Position numbers and translations under genes: made by a program
Notes under the pieces: model-generated
What the model was told of the DNA's origin: nothing
Databases searched by the model: none
Seen by the model: the letters and a program-made list of their open reading frames with translations, nothing else
Shown here: positions 52,244 through 61,886 of the stretch, piece by piece
Layout: each line of letters begins with the position of its first letter
How positions within the stretch are numbered: position 1 is the stretch's first letter
Origin: Wenzhouxiangella sp. AB-CW3
Lineage (GTDB): Bacteria > Pseudomonadota > Gammaproteobacteria > Xanthomonadales > Wenzhouxiangellaceae
DNA: 64,000 nucleotides
Direction: 5' to 3'
Assembly: GCF_014725735.1 (NCBI RefSeq)
Contig: NZ_CP061368.1
Location: 269,001-333,000, forward strand

Positions 52244-53209
52244 GTGCTACTTGAACTGCTGAATCCGGCCAACGTGGTCGCCATCATCGGGAACTATCTC
52301 GATGCTGGCGGCCCCGTGGTGGTCGCCTTGCTGTGCAGCACGGCCCTGATGTGGCTGCTGATCAGTGAGCGTACGCTGTATTTCTGGTTTGCCGGCCCGC
52401 GACTGCGCAAGAAGCAGAACCGGCGCTGGCAGGAAATCAGCGATCACCGCAGCTGGGAATCCTACGCTTTTCGTGAGCGGCTGATCTCCGAGGTCCGGGT
52501 CGAGAACGAGCGTTTCATGAACGTGATCAAGGCCCTGATCCTGATCACGCCGCTGCTTGGCCTGCTGGGTACCGTGACCGGCATGATCCAGGTCTTCCAG
52601 GTGATCGTGGAAACGGGAGCCTCAAATGCCCGCCTGATGGCGGAAGGGATCTCCCGGGCCACGATCCCGACCATGACCGGACTGGCCGTGTCGCTGACCG
52701 GGGTGTTTTCCATCAGTTACCTGGAGCGGCGTAACGATGTGCTGACCACGCGCATGGCCGAGGAGCTGGATGTCGAGGCGGCCATGGCCTACGGTGCAAC
52801 GCGCCGAATGACCGGGTCGGACATGGACGAGGCGGAAGTGAATATCACGCCGCTGCTCGATATCGTATTCATCCTGCTGATCTTTTTCATCGTGACAGCG
52901 ACCTTCCTGGACGAGATCGGTATCGGTCTGCAGACTCCACAGGACGATCCCCCTGACGAGATCACCCGGCCACCGCCCACGCTGGTACTCAGTGTGCGCA
53001 GTGACGGCTTTGTCATGGTGGACGATGCCCGGACCATTGATCCGCGCTCGGTCACGCCGGTGGTCGAAGCATTCAGGGCGGAGAATCCCGAGGGTGTGGT
53101 CCTGTTGAACGCAGCCCCGGATGCGCGTGTCGAAACAACTGTACTGGTGCTGGACCAGTCGCGTCAGGCGGGTGTAGACCCGGCGGTGGCTATCCAGGAG
53201 CGCCAATAA
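52244..53209 (+). CDS. ExbB-ExbD fusion protein
   Basis: 321 residues from GTG 52244. Residues 1-188 are an ExbB/TolQ protein (ALILITPLLGLLGTVTGMIQ, then GISRATIPTMTGLAVSLTGV). Residues 189-321 are an ExbD protein starting at MTGSDMDEAEVNITPLLDIV with the essential Asp and the single membrane helix FILLIFFIVTATFL, then a periplasmic domain ending in QAGVDPAVAIQ. The two are usually separate genes. The junction CGAATGACC is in frame; a one-base shift would give the usual TGA/ATG overlap. Both termini at the join are cytoplasmic, so the fusion is topologically sound. ATG 52808 or 52823 could give a free ExbD. Confidence 0.88.
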   Translation: MLLELLNPANVVAIIGNYLDAGGPVVVALLCSTALMWLLISERTLYFWFAGPRLRKKQNRRWQEISDHRSWESYAFRERLISEVRVENERFMNVIKALILITPLLGLLGTVTGMIQVFQVIVETGASNARLMAEGISRATIPTMTGLAVSLTGVFSISYLERRNDVLTTRMAEELDVEAAMAYGATRRMTGSDMDEAEVNITPLLDIVFILLIFFIVTATFLDEIGIGLQTPQDDPPDEITRPPPTLVLSVRSDGFVMVDDARTIDPRSVTPVVEAFRAENPEGVVLLNAAPDARVETTVLVLDQSRQAGVDPAVAIQERQ

Positions 53210-53224
53210 CGGGTTGATTGAACT

Positions 53225-53635
53225 ATGATTAGACGTAACAGAAGATCAGGTGCAGGTGACGAGGGTGATGTCAACGTCACACCGTTGCTCGACATCGTCT
53301 TCATCATGCTGATTTTCTTCATTGTCACCGCGACGTTCATTTCGGAGCCGGGTATTACAGTCAACCGGCCGGATGCCGATACGGCCGAAGAACAGCGGCT
53401 GGTGTCCATTCTGGTGGCGATCAACTCCAATAACGAAATCTGGATCAATCGCCAGGAGGTGCCCCTTGAGGGGGTGCGGTCCGCGGTTGAACGCTTGCGG
53501 CGGGAGAACCCCCGCGGCAGTGCCGTTGTCCAATCAGATGGCGGCGCACACAGCGAGTACCTCGTCGAGGTGCTAGACCAGATTCGTGCTGCCGGCGTAG
53601 ATGACGTTGTTGCCGTATCCATTAGAAGATCATGA
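53225..53635 (+). CDS. exbD: ExbD-family biopolymer transport protein
   Basis: 136 residues: GDVNVTPLLDIVFIMLIFFI has the essential aspartate and membrane helix; the periplasmic part ends EVLDQIRAAGVDDVVAVSIR, close to the ExbD part of the preceding fusion (EVLDQ/VLDQ...AGVD). It is the second ExbD of the operon. Its stop overlaps the tonB start (ATGA, 53632-53635). Confidence 0.94.
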   Translation: MIRRNRRSGAGDEGDVNVTPLLDIVFIMLIFFIVTATFISEPGITVNRPDADTAEEQRLVSILVAINSNNEIWINRQEVPLEGVRSAVERLRRENPRGSAVVQSDGGAHSEYLVEVLDQIRAAGVDDVVAVSIRRS

Positions 53636-54234
53636 GTACAATTCTTAGACTGCTAGGCGGGATCCCAGGCGCCGTGATCGTCACGGTCGGGCTGTTTTTG
53701 CTTCTTGCCACCGTGATTACCCAGCGCCAGGATGTTGATCTCGGCGATGAAACTGCGATCGAGATCAACGTCACTCGACAGATCGAGGATCGGGCCGATC
53801 AGCGTGTGGAGGATTTCCAGCGGCCAGTGTTGGATCAGCCACCGCCGCCGCCGCCCATGGTGACCGATACCGACTTCCGGCCCACCATGGATGTTCAGAT
53901 GGGCGCCTTGCCCGATCTGACCGGCGTGGATGTCGAAATCGGCACCGGCTTCGATCCGGACCGAGATGCGCAGCCACTGGTGCGGATTCCGCCACAGTAT
54001 CCAACGCAGTGCATTGGTCGGGCACAGGACGTGGAAACCGTGATGGTCGAATTCGACGTCACGCCAGAGGGTAACGTGGTCGATCCTCGGGTTCTGGACA
54101 CGACCAACCCATGCTTCAACCGCGCGGCAATGCGAGCGGTGCAACGCTGGAGATACAATCCGCGCGTCGTCGACGGGGTACAACAACCAAGAACAGGTGT
54201 CCGCACCGCGATCGATTTTGCACTGGAGGAATAG
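53632..54234 (+). CDS. tonB: TonB-family energy transducer
   Basis: 200 residues. N-terminal membrane helix GAVIVTVGLFLLLATVI, a short proline stretch DQPPPPPPMV, then the TonB C-terminal domain: LVRIPPQYPTQCIGRA, VMVEFDVTPEGNVVDPRVL, NRAAMRAVQRWRYNPRVVDG. Two cysteines (PTQC and TNPC) may form a disulfide, as in TonB2-like proteins. The proline-rich linker is short, so it may need the DUF3450 and TtpC partners to span the periplasm. Confidence 0.93.
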   Translation: MSTILRLLGGIPGAVIVTVGLFLLLATVITQRQDVDLGDETAIEINVTRQIEDRADQRVEDFQRPVLDQPPPPPPMVTDTDFRPTMDVQMGALPDLTGVDVEIGTGFDPDRDAQPLVRIPPQYPTQCIGRAQDVETVMVEFDVTPEGNVVDPRVLDTTNPCFNRAAMRAVQRWRYNPRVVDGVQQPRTGVRTAIDFALEE

Positions 54235-54235
54235 G

Positions 54236-55681
54236 GTGAACTTGTTTTCTACCGTACAGGCACGGCTCCTGGCGGCCTGCACGCTGTGCATGGGCCTGAT
54301 GATGACGGCCTCGCTGGTCTGGGCTGAAACTCTGAATCCCCAGGTAGCGGGTGATCTGCTCGATGCCTATGAAGAGATGGAGGAGGACAACTACGACGAG
54401 GCTCTGAGGCTGCTCAATCGGCTCATGGATCGGCGGGGCGATGCCATGACACCCTTCGACCGTGCCTCTGTGCTTCAGATTCGTGGTTCGGCCCATGTCA
54501 ACCTCGACATGCTGGATGAAGCGATCGACGATTTTCGTACCGTGTTGCGACTCGATGCCCTGCCTTCAGAGACACAGAACCAGATGCGGCTCAACCTGGG
54601 GCAGCTCTACTTCATGACCGAGCGCTTCGAGGAGTCGCTGGAGTTCTTCGACGAGTGGATCGGGACTGAAGGGGTAGAGATTACCCACTCCACGTGGTTC
54701 ATGATTGCAGCCGCCAATTACAACCTCGAGAACTACGAAGATGCGCTGGAGCCGATCAGCACGGCCATGGAGTTGGTCGACGAGCCAACGCGTCGCTACT
54801 ACGACCTGAAGAATGTCCTGCTGTCGAATCTGGAGCGTACCGAGGAGCGTACCGAATTGATGGCGGAGATGGTGCAACACTGGCCTGAGGAGTTGCCTTA
54901 CTGGCGCCAGCTTGCTTCGCTTTATATGGAGCAGGATGACATGTTCCGGGCGTTCGCCATCATGGAAGCAGCCTATGTCAATGACATGCTCAGCGACGAG
55001 AGTGACATTGTCATGCTGGCCCAGTACTACTCCAACTTCGACAACCCTCACCGCGGTGCTAATCTCCTGGAGAAGGAAATGGAAGCAGGGCGCGTGGAGC
55101 GTAATGTCGATAACCTGCAGATGCTCTCGCAAATGCTGAGTCAGGCACGCGAACACCGTCGTTCGATTCCGGTCCTGCGAGAGGCCGCCGAACTTTCCGA
55201 TGATGGTCGGCTCTTTTTCCGTCTCGGTCAGGCGCTGATGGCATCCGAGAACAATGAAGATGCCGAAGAAGCGTTTGCTGCCGCCATCGATCAGGGTGGA
55301 CTGGACTCTGACAAGCTCGGCGAAGCCTGGTTGCTGCTCGGCAATTCCAGGCTCAATCAGGCCGGTCCGGGTGATCGTGACCAGCGAATGAGTGCCGACG
55401 AGGCATTTGCCGAAGCTGCCCGTTTCCCGATTGCCCAGCGGCAGGCCAATGAATGGCGCTCCTATATCGAGGCGATCAATACCACGGAACGGCGCCAGGC
55501 CCAGCTTGAGCAGGAGCAGCAGGAGCGTCTGGCCGAGGCCGCCGAGGACCGCCTGCTGACAGCCTGTCGCGCGCAGCAGCTTGGCGGAAGGCGCCTGAGC
55601 GAGGAGTGCGAGCGGCTGCTTGAGGAAGACCGCCGCCGCCGCGAAGAGCCGGTCGAGCCGGAAGCCGAAACCCAAGAGTAA
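54236..55681 (+). CDS. Periplasmic TPR protein of the TonB operon
   Basis: 481 residues from GTG 54236, five bases after GGAGGA and overlapping nothing. Signal peptide RLLAACTLCMGLMMTASLVWA. TPR-type helices run through most of the protein (YDEALRLLNRLMDRRGDAMT, ALASVLQ-like turns, LNLGQLYFMTERFEESLEFF, YNLENYEDALEPISTAMELV, ANLLEKEMEAG), ending in a charged EEDRRRREEPVEPEAE tail. A TPR gene after tonB is typical of TtpC-type clusters and was reported to help transport; here it probably scaffolds the complex. Confidence 0.88.
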   Translation: MNLFSTVQARLLAACTLCMGLMMTASLVWAETLNPQVAGDLLDAYEEMEEDNYDEALRLLNRLMDRRGDAMTPFDRASVLQIRGSAHVNLDMLDEAIDDFRTVLRLDALPSETQNQMRLNLGQLYFMTERFEESLEFFDEWIGTEGVEITHSTWFMIAAANYNLENYEDALEPISTAMELVDEPTRRYYDLKNVLLSNLERTEERTELMAEMVQHWPEELPYWRQLASLYMEQDDMFRAFAIMEAAYVNDMLSDESDIVMLAQYYSNFDNPHRGANLLEKEMEAGRVERNVDNLQMLSQMLSQAREHRRSIPVLREAAELSDDGRLFFRLGQALMASENNEDAEEAFAAAIDQGGLDSDKLGEAWLLLGNSRLNQAGPGDRDQRMSADEAFAEAARFPIAQRQANEWRSYIEAINTTERRQAQLEQEQQERLAEAAEDRLLTACRAQQLGGRRLSEECERLLEEDRRRREEPVEPEAETQE

Positions 55682-55746
55682 TGATGATGGCGGCGCAGCC
55701 CCGGGCTGCGCCGCTCTCTCCCCCCAGGGATTGCCTGGAGTAACCC

Positions 55747-57789
55747 ATGCAAGCTCCTTCAGCGGTTCTAGACCGTGTTCGTCAGTTCTATGTTGAGGGT
55801 CGAATTGTCGATGCCACCGATCTGTGTATCGATGGCTTGATTGATGCCCCCGATGACCCTGAATTGCATTTTCTGCTGGCGCTGTGCGATGAGCAACAGG
55901 GCCGGTTTCAGGAAGCCCGAGCGCGGCTGGAGCGTGTGCTGAACGGTGCGGCCGAGCATGTCGAGGCACGCTTCAATCTCGCCCGTATGCTGGCTGCTGG
56001 CGGCGAGATCGAGCAGGCCCGGGCGCATCTGTCCGAGTGCGTGTCGCTGAACCCGGGGCACGCGGCGGCCCACACCCTGAGAGCGCGCATGGACCTGGTC
56101 GAGGGCCACCGGAAGCAGGCCCGGGCCGGATTCCGCACCGCCTTGCGCGCCGACGAGAACCATGTACCCGCGCTGTTGAGTCTGGCGTCCCTGCACCTGG
56201 ATGCCGCCGAGCTGGATCAGGCCAACGAATACGCCTCGCGAGCCGTACAGCTCGCGCCGACGGATGTCCGCGCACAACTGGTCATGGCGCAGGTGTTCAT
56301 GGCCAGGGGAATGTTTGACTTTGCCGAGCGTTGCCTGGGTAATGCGCTGTCGCTGGATGGTGGGCGCCTGGAGACGCACATTGTCCATGCGGAGTTGTTG
56401 CAGCATCAGGGTCGCCATCATGATGCGGTGTCCGCTTTCGAGCGCGCCCGTGCGGCCGGGGCCGAGCTTGGGGAGCTGTTGCCGGGGTTGGCCATCAGCC
56501 TGGCCCAGGTCGGACGGCTGGCCGAGGTCAATGCGCTGATCGATGTGTATGAGCCGGCTCCGAGTGATCAGGCCCTGTTGATCCACCTTTCCGATCTCCT
56601 CGTCGCACAAGGTGATGCCGACGGCCTGGCCCGGTTGGCCGGGCGAGTCGGTCGAACACTTCCGTCGCTCAGGTCCTGGCTGGAAGCCAGCCGTGCCGAG
56701 CTGATTGAAGACCACGGCACAGCCCTGGATAGGGCGGAGTCCTTGCTTGAAGAAGACGACCCCGATTTGCAGCTTCGGGCGCGTCTGCTGGTCGGCCGGA
56801 TTGGTGTGGAAAGGAACGATCCGGAATCGGTGGCCGATGCAGTGGCCTGTCTGGCCGAGCAGCGCCAGGCCAGTGAGACGATGTGCTGGGAGGCCGCGCA
56901 ACTGCTGCGCGATGTGAATTTGCCCGAAGCCGGGGAGCGTGTCCTCGGTCATCTGCTGGAGCGCAAGAAGCTGGATGAGCAGGTGCGTGCCCGGACCCAG
57001 AACCTGCGTGTGGACCTGCTGGACCGTGCTGGCGACTACCAGGCGGCCACCGAACTGATGGAGCATGCGGCCTGGCGGCAGCCCGTACTGGGCGAACCGG
57101 CTTATCTGGAGTGGCGCGGAGATGTCGAAGAGGCGCTGGCCCCCGTACTGGCCGAGGACTGGGAGGGTTTGCCATCCGATGGTGACGGTTCCAATCCGGT
57201 GTTTGTCGGTGGGTGGCCTTACGAAGGGCGCGACCTGATGCTTGCCGCGCTTGCCCGGATGCCGGGCCTGGGTGTGATGCCCGAGGCCGAATGGTCCGGG
57301 CGCCTGGAGTGTCTGGAGCTGCCAGTGGATGTCCGCCGTTTTGGCAGGGCCGACCCGGCGTTGCTGCATCTGGCCCGACGGCGATACCTGCGTCACCAGC
57401 CCAGGGGGCGCCGGCCCGTGGAGCCGGCCTTTGTGCAGGCAGCCGATCTGGCACAGATTGCTCGCCTGTTTCCCGGTGCGGCCTATATTCGTCCGACTGC
57501 CACCGAGCACTATCTCCGGATGCAATGGCAGTTGGCTGGTTACCAACGGATCCAGGACATGCTCGATGCCTGGCGCCATGACCTGGACGTGCTGGGGCAT
57601 CTGCGTGATGCGCTGCCGATCAGTATCATCGACGTGCCTGTTGACAGGCTGCTCACCGATCCTGCCGATGCACTGGCCAGATTGCATGAGGCGCTGTCGG
57701 TTGCACAGGGCGAAGACATGAGCGGCTTGCTCAAGCACCTGGCCGACAGGCTGGGCTACCGCCAACCGGATCACTGGCAGAACTATTGA
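55747..57789 (+). CDS. TPR protein with a degenerate sulfotransferase-like C-terminal domain
   Basis: 680 residues, no signal peptide. Residues 1-460 are TPR repeats (AEHVEARFNLARMLAAGGEI, EQARAHLSECVSLNPGHAAA, LLSLASLHLDAAELDQANEY). From about residue 480 the order NPVFVGGWPYEGRDLMLAAL resembles the 5'-PAPS loop 'FxVGxPRSGTTxL' of TPR-sulfotransferases, and a LFPGAAYIRPTATEHYLRMQ part resembles their 3'-phosphate loop region, but the PRSGT core is changed to WPYEG and the usual Ser/Thr are missing. I infer a non-catalytic or altered derivative. It follows the TonB operon after 65 bp. Confidence 0.65.
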   Translation: MQAPSAVLDRVRQFYVEGRIVDATDLCIDGLIDAPDDPELHFLLALCDEQQGRFQEARARLERVLNGAAEHVEARFNLARMLAAGGEIEQARAHLSECVSLNPGHAAAHTLRARMDLVEGHRKQARAGFRTALRADENHVPALLSLASLHLDAAELDQANEYASRAVQLAPTDVRAQLVMAQVFMARGMFDFAERCLGNALSLDGGRLETHIVHAELLQHQGRHHDAVSAFERARAAGAELGELLPGLAISLAQVGRLAEVNALIDVYEPAPSDQALLIHLSDLLVAQGDADGLARLAGRVGRTLPSLRSWLEASRAELIEDHGTALDRAESLLEEDDPDLQLRARLLVGRIGVERNDPESVADAVACLAEQRQASETMCWEAAQLLRDVNLPEAGERVLGHLLERKKLDEQVRARTQNLRVDLLDRAGDYQAATELMEHAAWRQPVLGEPAYLEWRGDVEEALAPVLAEDWEGLPSDGDGSNPVFVGGWPYEGRDLMLAALARMPGLGVMPEAEWSGRLECLELPVDVRRFGRADPALLHLARRRYLRHQPRGRRPVEPAFVQAADLAQIARLFPGAAYIRPTATEHYLRMQWQLAGYQRIQDMLDAWRHDLDVLGHLRDALPISIIDVPVDRLLTDPADALARLHEALSVAQGEDMSGLLKHLADRLGYRQPDHWQNY

Positions 57790-57869
57790 CCGGCCCGGCG
57801 TTTCGGTCTCGCTCCCCTGGTCGGACCCGGACTGAAGCGTCTGCGCCCTGTGATAATATCGGGCCGCAG

Positions 57870-60800
57870 ATGAAATCGGTGGCTTGCAATGACGTGCGAT
57901 ATCAACCCGCCATCCTGACCTGGTGGCTGGCGATGCTGTTGCTTATCCTGGCAACCGCGTCAACAGCAGCCCACGACCTCGGTCCGGTGGTGCGATCGAT
58001 TTCGGTGTCCGACGGGCTGCCCGACAGCATGGTCGAGGCGGTTATCCAGGATGCTCATGGTTATGTCTGGATCGGCACGCAAAGCGGCCTGGTTCGCCAT
58101 GAAGGCGATCGGTTGAATATTCTGGGTGCCGATCCGGACAGCGACGATCCATTGCCCGGGCGCAATATCATGACGCTGGCCGCCCACAGCGACGGCACGG
58201 TCTGGGCCGCGGTCTCCGGGCAGGGCGTGGTCCAGATCGGCCCTGACCTCCTGCAGAAGCGCCATCTTGCGCCCAAGGCCAGAGGGGGGTCTTTGCCCGA
58301 CTCCAATGTCTGGAGCATGGTCGAGGACTGTCAGGGCGACATGTGGATGGCCCTGATGCAGGGGGGAGTGGTGCGCTTCCGCCCGGACACCGGCGAGTTG
58401 CAGCACTTTCCCCAGACCGAGGAGTCCGGACTCCATCCGGACGGCTTTCAGGTCAGCCTGGACCGTGGTGATGACTGCCGAATCTGGCTGGCGCAGACAG
58501 AACAGGTCAACGTGATCACCCCCGGCGAAGAGGATCGATTCCGCAAGGTGGCACCATCGTCGGAAGGGGGTACCATCCTGACCGTGCGCGTGCTTGATGG
58601 TGAGGTCTATTACAACGATCGTTCGCGCCTTTACAGGATTCGGGAATCGCATGACGAACCGGAGAAAGTGCTGCGCGCCGCGGGTGTTATCACGGACTTC
58701 ACCCTCGCCCCGGACGATGCCGACATTCTCGTGTCCAGCTACGCCGGCCTGTATCGCCTGCCCCGCAACGGTGCAACCCCAAGCTTGATCAGCGCCATTC
58801 AGGGACTGAACGACGGCTTGCCAAGCTCCACCTTGATGAGCGTGATGGTCGACCGTGAGGGGGGTACCTGGATGGGTATTCCACGACACGGAGTCGCGTA
58901 CCTGGCTCCGGGGCATGAAGCCTTCAGGCGCTATCAGTCAGTGCCCGGACGTGAGTCGGCACTGGACCTCGATGTCGTTTTTGCGCTGACCGAGCTGCCC
59001 GAGGCCAACCGGCTCTGGATGGGTGGCAGGTCGCGGGAGAGCATGCGCGTGCTGGACCTGAATACCGGCAGTGTCCAGAGCCTGGGCGAGTACCTGGACA
59101 ATCCGGAACTCGAAGAGATGGCCGCACCCGTTGCCGATCTGCATGTTGAACAGGACACCATGCTGGCAACATCCCTCCAATTTGTTGACCGTATCCATGC
59201 TGACGGCACGTCGGAGCGCCTTATCGACCGTGAAACCGTGGATGGCGGCACACCCAGCTTCGCCTTGCCCGATGGTGAGGCACATGTCTGGGTGGGAACC
59301 ATTGATGTCGGTTTGATCCGGCTGAATACCGAAACGGGTGAACGGGAGCACTTCTGGGGAGAGGGTGAAGGTCGTTATCATTGGCCGGAGGGGCGTCCGG
59401 TAGCGCTGGAGTCAGGCCCGGATGGACAGTGGTGGGCGCTTGCCGGCGGAGGTATCTACCGGCTGGAAGAAGATGGCTTCGTCCGTCAGGTTGAGCCCTC
59501 ACGCCCCCCCTTTCTCGCCGGTGGCTGGCACGGGGAGGAGTTATGGGCGGCTACCGAAACCCACCTCAAACGCTGGCGTCGGAATGGTCACGCGCTTGAA
59601 CAGACCGACCGGTTTGAAATGGCCGGGCACTTGCGTCCGGGGCGTGTCCTCAGGATCCTTCGACAGGAAGATGACTCGATCTGGCTGGCTCGATCCAGTG
59701 GCCTGGTCCACCTGGATCCTGATACTGGACATTTCCGTGAGTTTACCCGCGCCGATGGGCTGGCAGTCAGCGAGCTTCGTCGTCGGGCCATTACCTGGCT
59801 GGCCGACGGCCGCCTGGTGCTGGGTGGTACGGGCGGCCTGGTCGTGGTGGATACCGACCTGGTGGGCGGAACCCGGGTAGAGCCCCCGATTTACGTGCGT
59901 GGCGTGAGCGTTGGGGGCCGTTTCCACGCCCTGTCTCCTGATCGTGAGCAACGCGAAAGGATCATGCTGTCTCACAACGAGAACAGCTTTTACGTCGACT
60001 ACACCGCGCTGTCCTACCTGTCGTTTGACCAGAATCGCTATCGTGTTCGGCTGGAGGGGTGGGATGACAAGTGGCTGGAACTGGTGGGTCAGACACGCTT
60101 TCACTACAGCAACTTGCCGCCCGGCGATTACCGTTTTCAGGTCCGGGCGGCAGCGGCCGATGGCCACTGGAACGAAACGGGAGATGCCGTCGAACTGTCG
60201 ATTCGGCAGCCCCCGTGGCTGAGTGGCTGGGCGCTGTCGGCCTACGCGATACTGGGTTTGACCGGTGTGGGTGCCGGCTGGAAAAGCTATTCCAATGCCC
60301 GTCGTCGGCGTCGTGAAATGCGCGAGGTACGACAGAAGCGGGTGCAGGCCGAGGAGCAGCGCCAGGTCATCGAGCGCCTAAATCGCAATCTGGATCCGCA
60401 AAGGCTGGCGACTACCATTGGCGAGGAGATGCTGGAAGTCACCGGTGGACGCGTCGCGTGGGTCGGCCTGACACAGGAGCATCTGCCCCGCCAAGTGATC
60501 CCGGTCGGTCAAGCGGACGAAGGGATCAGCCGTGAGGAATGGCGAAGTCGACTCAATGCTGCTGACGGCGAGACCTCCATGGCCGTCTCGCTGGAAAGCG
60601 AGGGCGAAGTCTTAGGTCAGGTGCTGATCGGTGCCGGTGCGGCCGGGTTTGTGCCCGCAGGCATCGAGCGGGTCAACCTGTTGCGGGAGATGTGCGGACA
60701 GGCACTGCGCAATGCCGCCCTGCTGGAACAAGTCCGGGCCCTGGCGGTGAGTGCAGAGCAGGCCAGTGCGGCCAAGTCCGAATTCCTGGCGACCATGAGT

Positions 60801-61829
60801 CACGAAATCCGTACCCCCCTGCACGGTGTGCTGGGCATGGTCGAGCTGCTATACGAATCAGAAAACGATCCCGCGCAGCAGGGGATTCTCAATACACTAA
60901 GGCAGTCCGGCTTGCAGTTGCAGCGCATCATCGACGATGTACTCGACATCTCGCGCATCGAGGCTGGTCGCCTGAGCCTGCACCCACAGCCCTTTGAACT
61001 GACGGCCATGCTCGAGCAGGTCATCGATCTGCACGCGCCCAATGCCGCCCGCAAGGGACTGGATTTGCGCCTGCGCATGGCATCCACGTTGCCGATCATG
61101 GCCATCGGCGATGCCGATCGCATTTCCCAGGTGCTGGGCAACCTGCTCAGCAATGCCGTCAAGTTCACCAACTTCGGTGGAATTGAACTCAATGCCGAGC
61201 TCGATGCGAAGGGCATGCTGCGCCTCACGGTCAGTGACTCGGGCTCCGGAATCAGCGCCCGGGATCGTGACCGATTGTTTGAACCGTTTACGCAGCTCGA
61301 CGCGTCCATCACGCGGTCACACAGCGGGTCGGGTCTGGGTCTGGCCATCTGCCGACGTCTGGTCAATGCCATGGACGGGCAACTGGAGCTGCTGGACAGT
61401 TGTTATCCGGGCAGCCGCTTTATGGTGCGGCTACCCCTGTTTCCGCAATCGCTTGGCAAGCCGGCACTGCCGCGAACCCGTCTGCTCGAGGGCATGGCCA
61501 TTGCCGTACTGGCCGAAGCGCCCACGCGTCGGGTGCTGCACCGCCTGTGTCGACGCTGGGGCGTGCAACTGATCAATGCCACCACCTCCGAACCGCGCCT
61601 GTGTTCGATTCTGCTGGTCGATGCGCGTTGCAGTCAGGTGCTGACCGACCCGGAAGAGTGGTGCGAGTACGCCACCCGCATTGCCTGGTTGCAGTCGCCC
61701 TACCTGCGCTCCAGTCCGGAAGAGGCGCGATTGCCCGAGGAAGCACACTTTCTGCGCTGGCCGCTGGTGGAGAGCCGACTGATCGGCATGTTGCTGGACC
61801 TGGCCATAGCCGGTGGACGCAAGCGCTGA
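57870..61829 (+). CDS. Hybrid sensor histidine kinase (two-component propeller, Y_Y_Y, GAF, HisKA, HATPase, pseudo-receiver)
   Basis: 1319 residues from ATG 57870. Signal-like start WWLAMLLLILATASTAAHD, then a two-component-type beta-propeller (repeated 'DGxxWxG/A' strands: YVWIGTQSGLVRHE, TVWAAVSGQGVVQI, GTWMGIPRHGVAYL), the Y_Y_Y domain near residues 695-770, one membrane helix (about 782-803), a GAF-like part (about 835-960), HisKA FLATMSHEIRTPLHG with His978, and HATPase with NLLSNAVKF (N box near 1091) and GSGLGLAICRRLV. The tail from 1207 looks like a receiver (SILLVDARCSQ, Asp1251) but the acidic pair is missing (VLAEAPTRR). No response regulator is adjacent. Confidence 0.9.
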   Translation: MKSVACNDVRYQPAILTWWLAMLLLILATASTAAHDLGPVVRSISVSDGLPDSMVEAVIQDAHGYVWIGTQSGLVRHEGDRLNILGADPDSDDPLPGRNIMTLAAHSDGTVWAAVSGQGVVQIGPDLLQKRHLAPKARGGSLPDSNVWSMVEDCQGDMWMALMQGGVVRFRPDTGELQHFPQTEESGLHPDGFQVSLDRGDDCRIWLAQTEQVNVITPGEEDRFRKVAPSSEGGTILTVRVLDGEVYYNDRSRLYRIRESHDEPEKVLRAAGVITDFTLAPDDADILVSSYAGLYRLPRNGATPSLISAIQGLNDGLPSSTLMSVMVDREGGTWMGIPRHGVAYLAPGHEAFRRYQSVPGRESALDLDVVFALTELPEANRLWMGGRSRESMRVLDLNTGSVQSLGEYLDNPELEEMAAPVADLHVEQDTMLATSLQFVDRIHADGTSERLIDRETVDGGTPSFALPDGEAHVWVGTIDVGLIRLNTETGEREHFWGEGEGRYHWPEGRPVALESGPDGQWWALAGGGIYRLEEDGFVRQVEPSRPPFLAGGWHGEELWAATETHLKRWRRNGHALEQTDRFEMAGHLRPGRVLRILRQEDDSIWLARSSGLVHLDPDTGHFREFTRADGLAVSELRRRAITWLADGRLVLGGTGGLVVVDTDLVGGTRVEPPIYVRGVSVGGRFHALSPDREQRERIMLSHNENSFYVDYTALSYLSFDQNRYRVRLEGWDDKWLELVGQTRFHYSNLPPGDYRFQVRAAAADGHWNETGDAVELSIRQPPWLSGWALSAYAILGLTGVGAGWKSYSNARRRRREMREVRQKRVQAEEQRQVIERLNRNLDPQRLATTIGEEMLEVTGGRVAWVGLTQEHLPRQVIPVGQADEGISREEWRSRLNAADGETSMAVSLESEGEVLGQVLIGAGAAGFVPAGIERVNLLREMCGQALRNAALLEQVRALAVSAEQASAAKSEFLATMSHEIRTPLHGVLGMVELLYESENDPAQQGILNTLRQSGLQLQRIIDDVLDISRIEAGRLSLHPQPFELTAMLEQVIDLHAPNAARKGLDLRLRMASTLPIMAIGDADRISQVLGNLLSNAVKFTNFGGIELNAELDAKGMLRLTVSDSGSGISARDRDRLFEPFTQLDASITRSHSGSGLGLAICRRLVNAMDGQLELLDSCYPGSRFMVRLPLFPQSLGKPALPRTRLLEGMAIAVLAEAPTRRVLHRLCRRWGVQLINATTSEPRLCSILLVDARCSQVLTDPEEWCEYATRIAWLQSPYLRSSPEEARLPEEAHFLRWPLVESRLIGMLLDLAIAGGRKR

Positions 61830-61886
61830 ATCCGGCCGTGATTGCAGGTACACTCTGAAGACGTTGTTGCCAGGGAGAATGTCGCA

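Noticed and set aside
55768-57774. 668-codon open frame opposite the TPR-sulfotransferase-like gene
   Set aside because: Gln/His/Pro-rich antisense sequence with no recognisable domain, while the plus frame has regular TPR helices.
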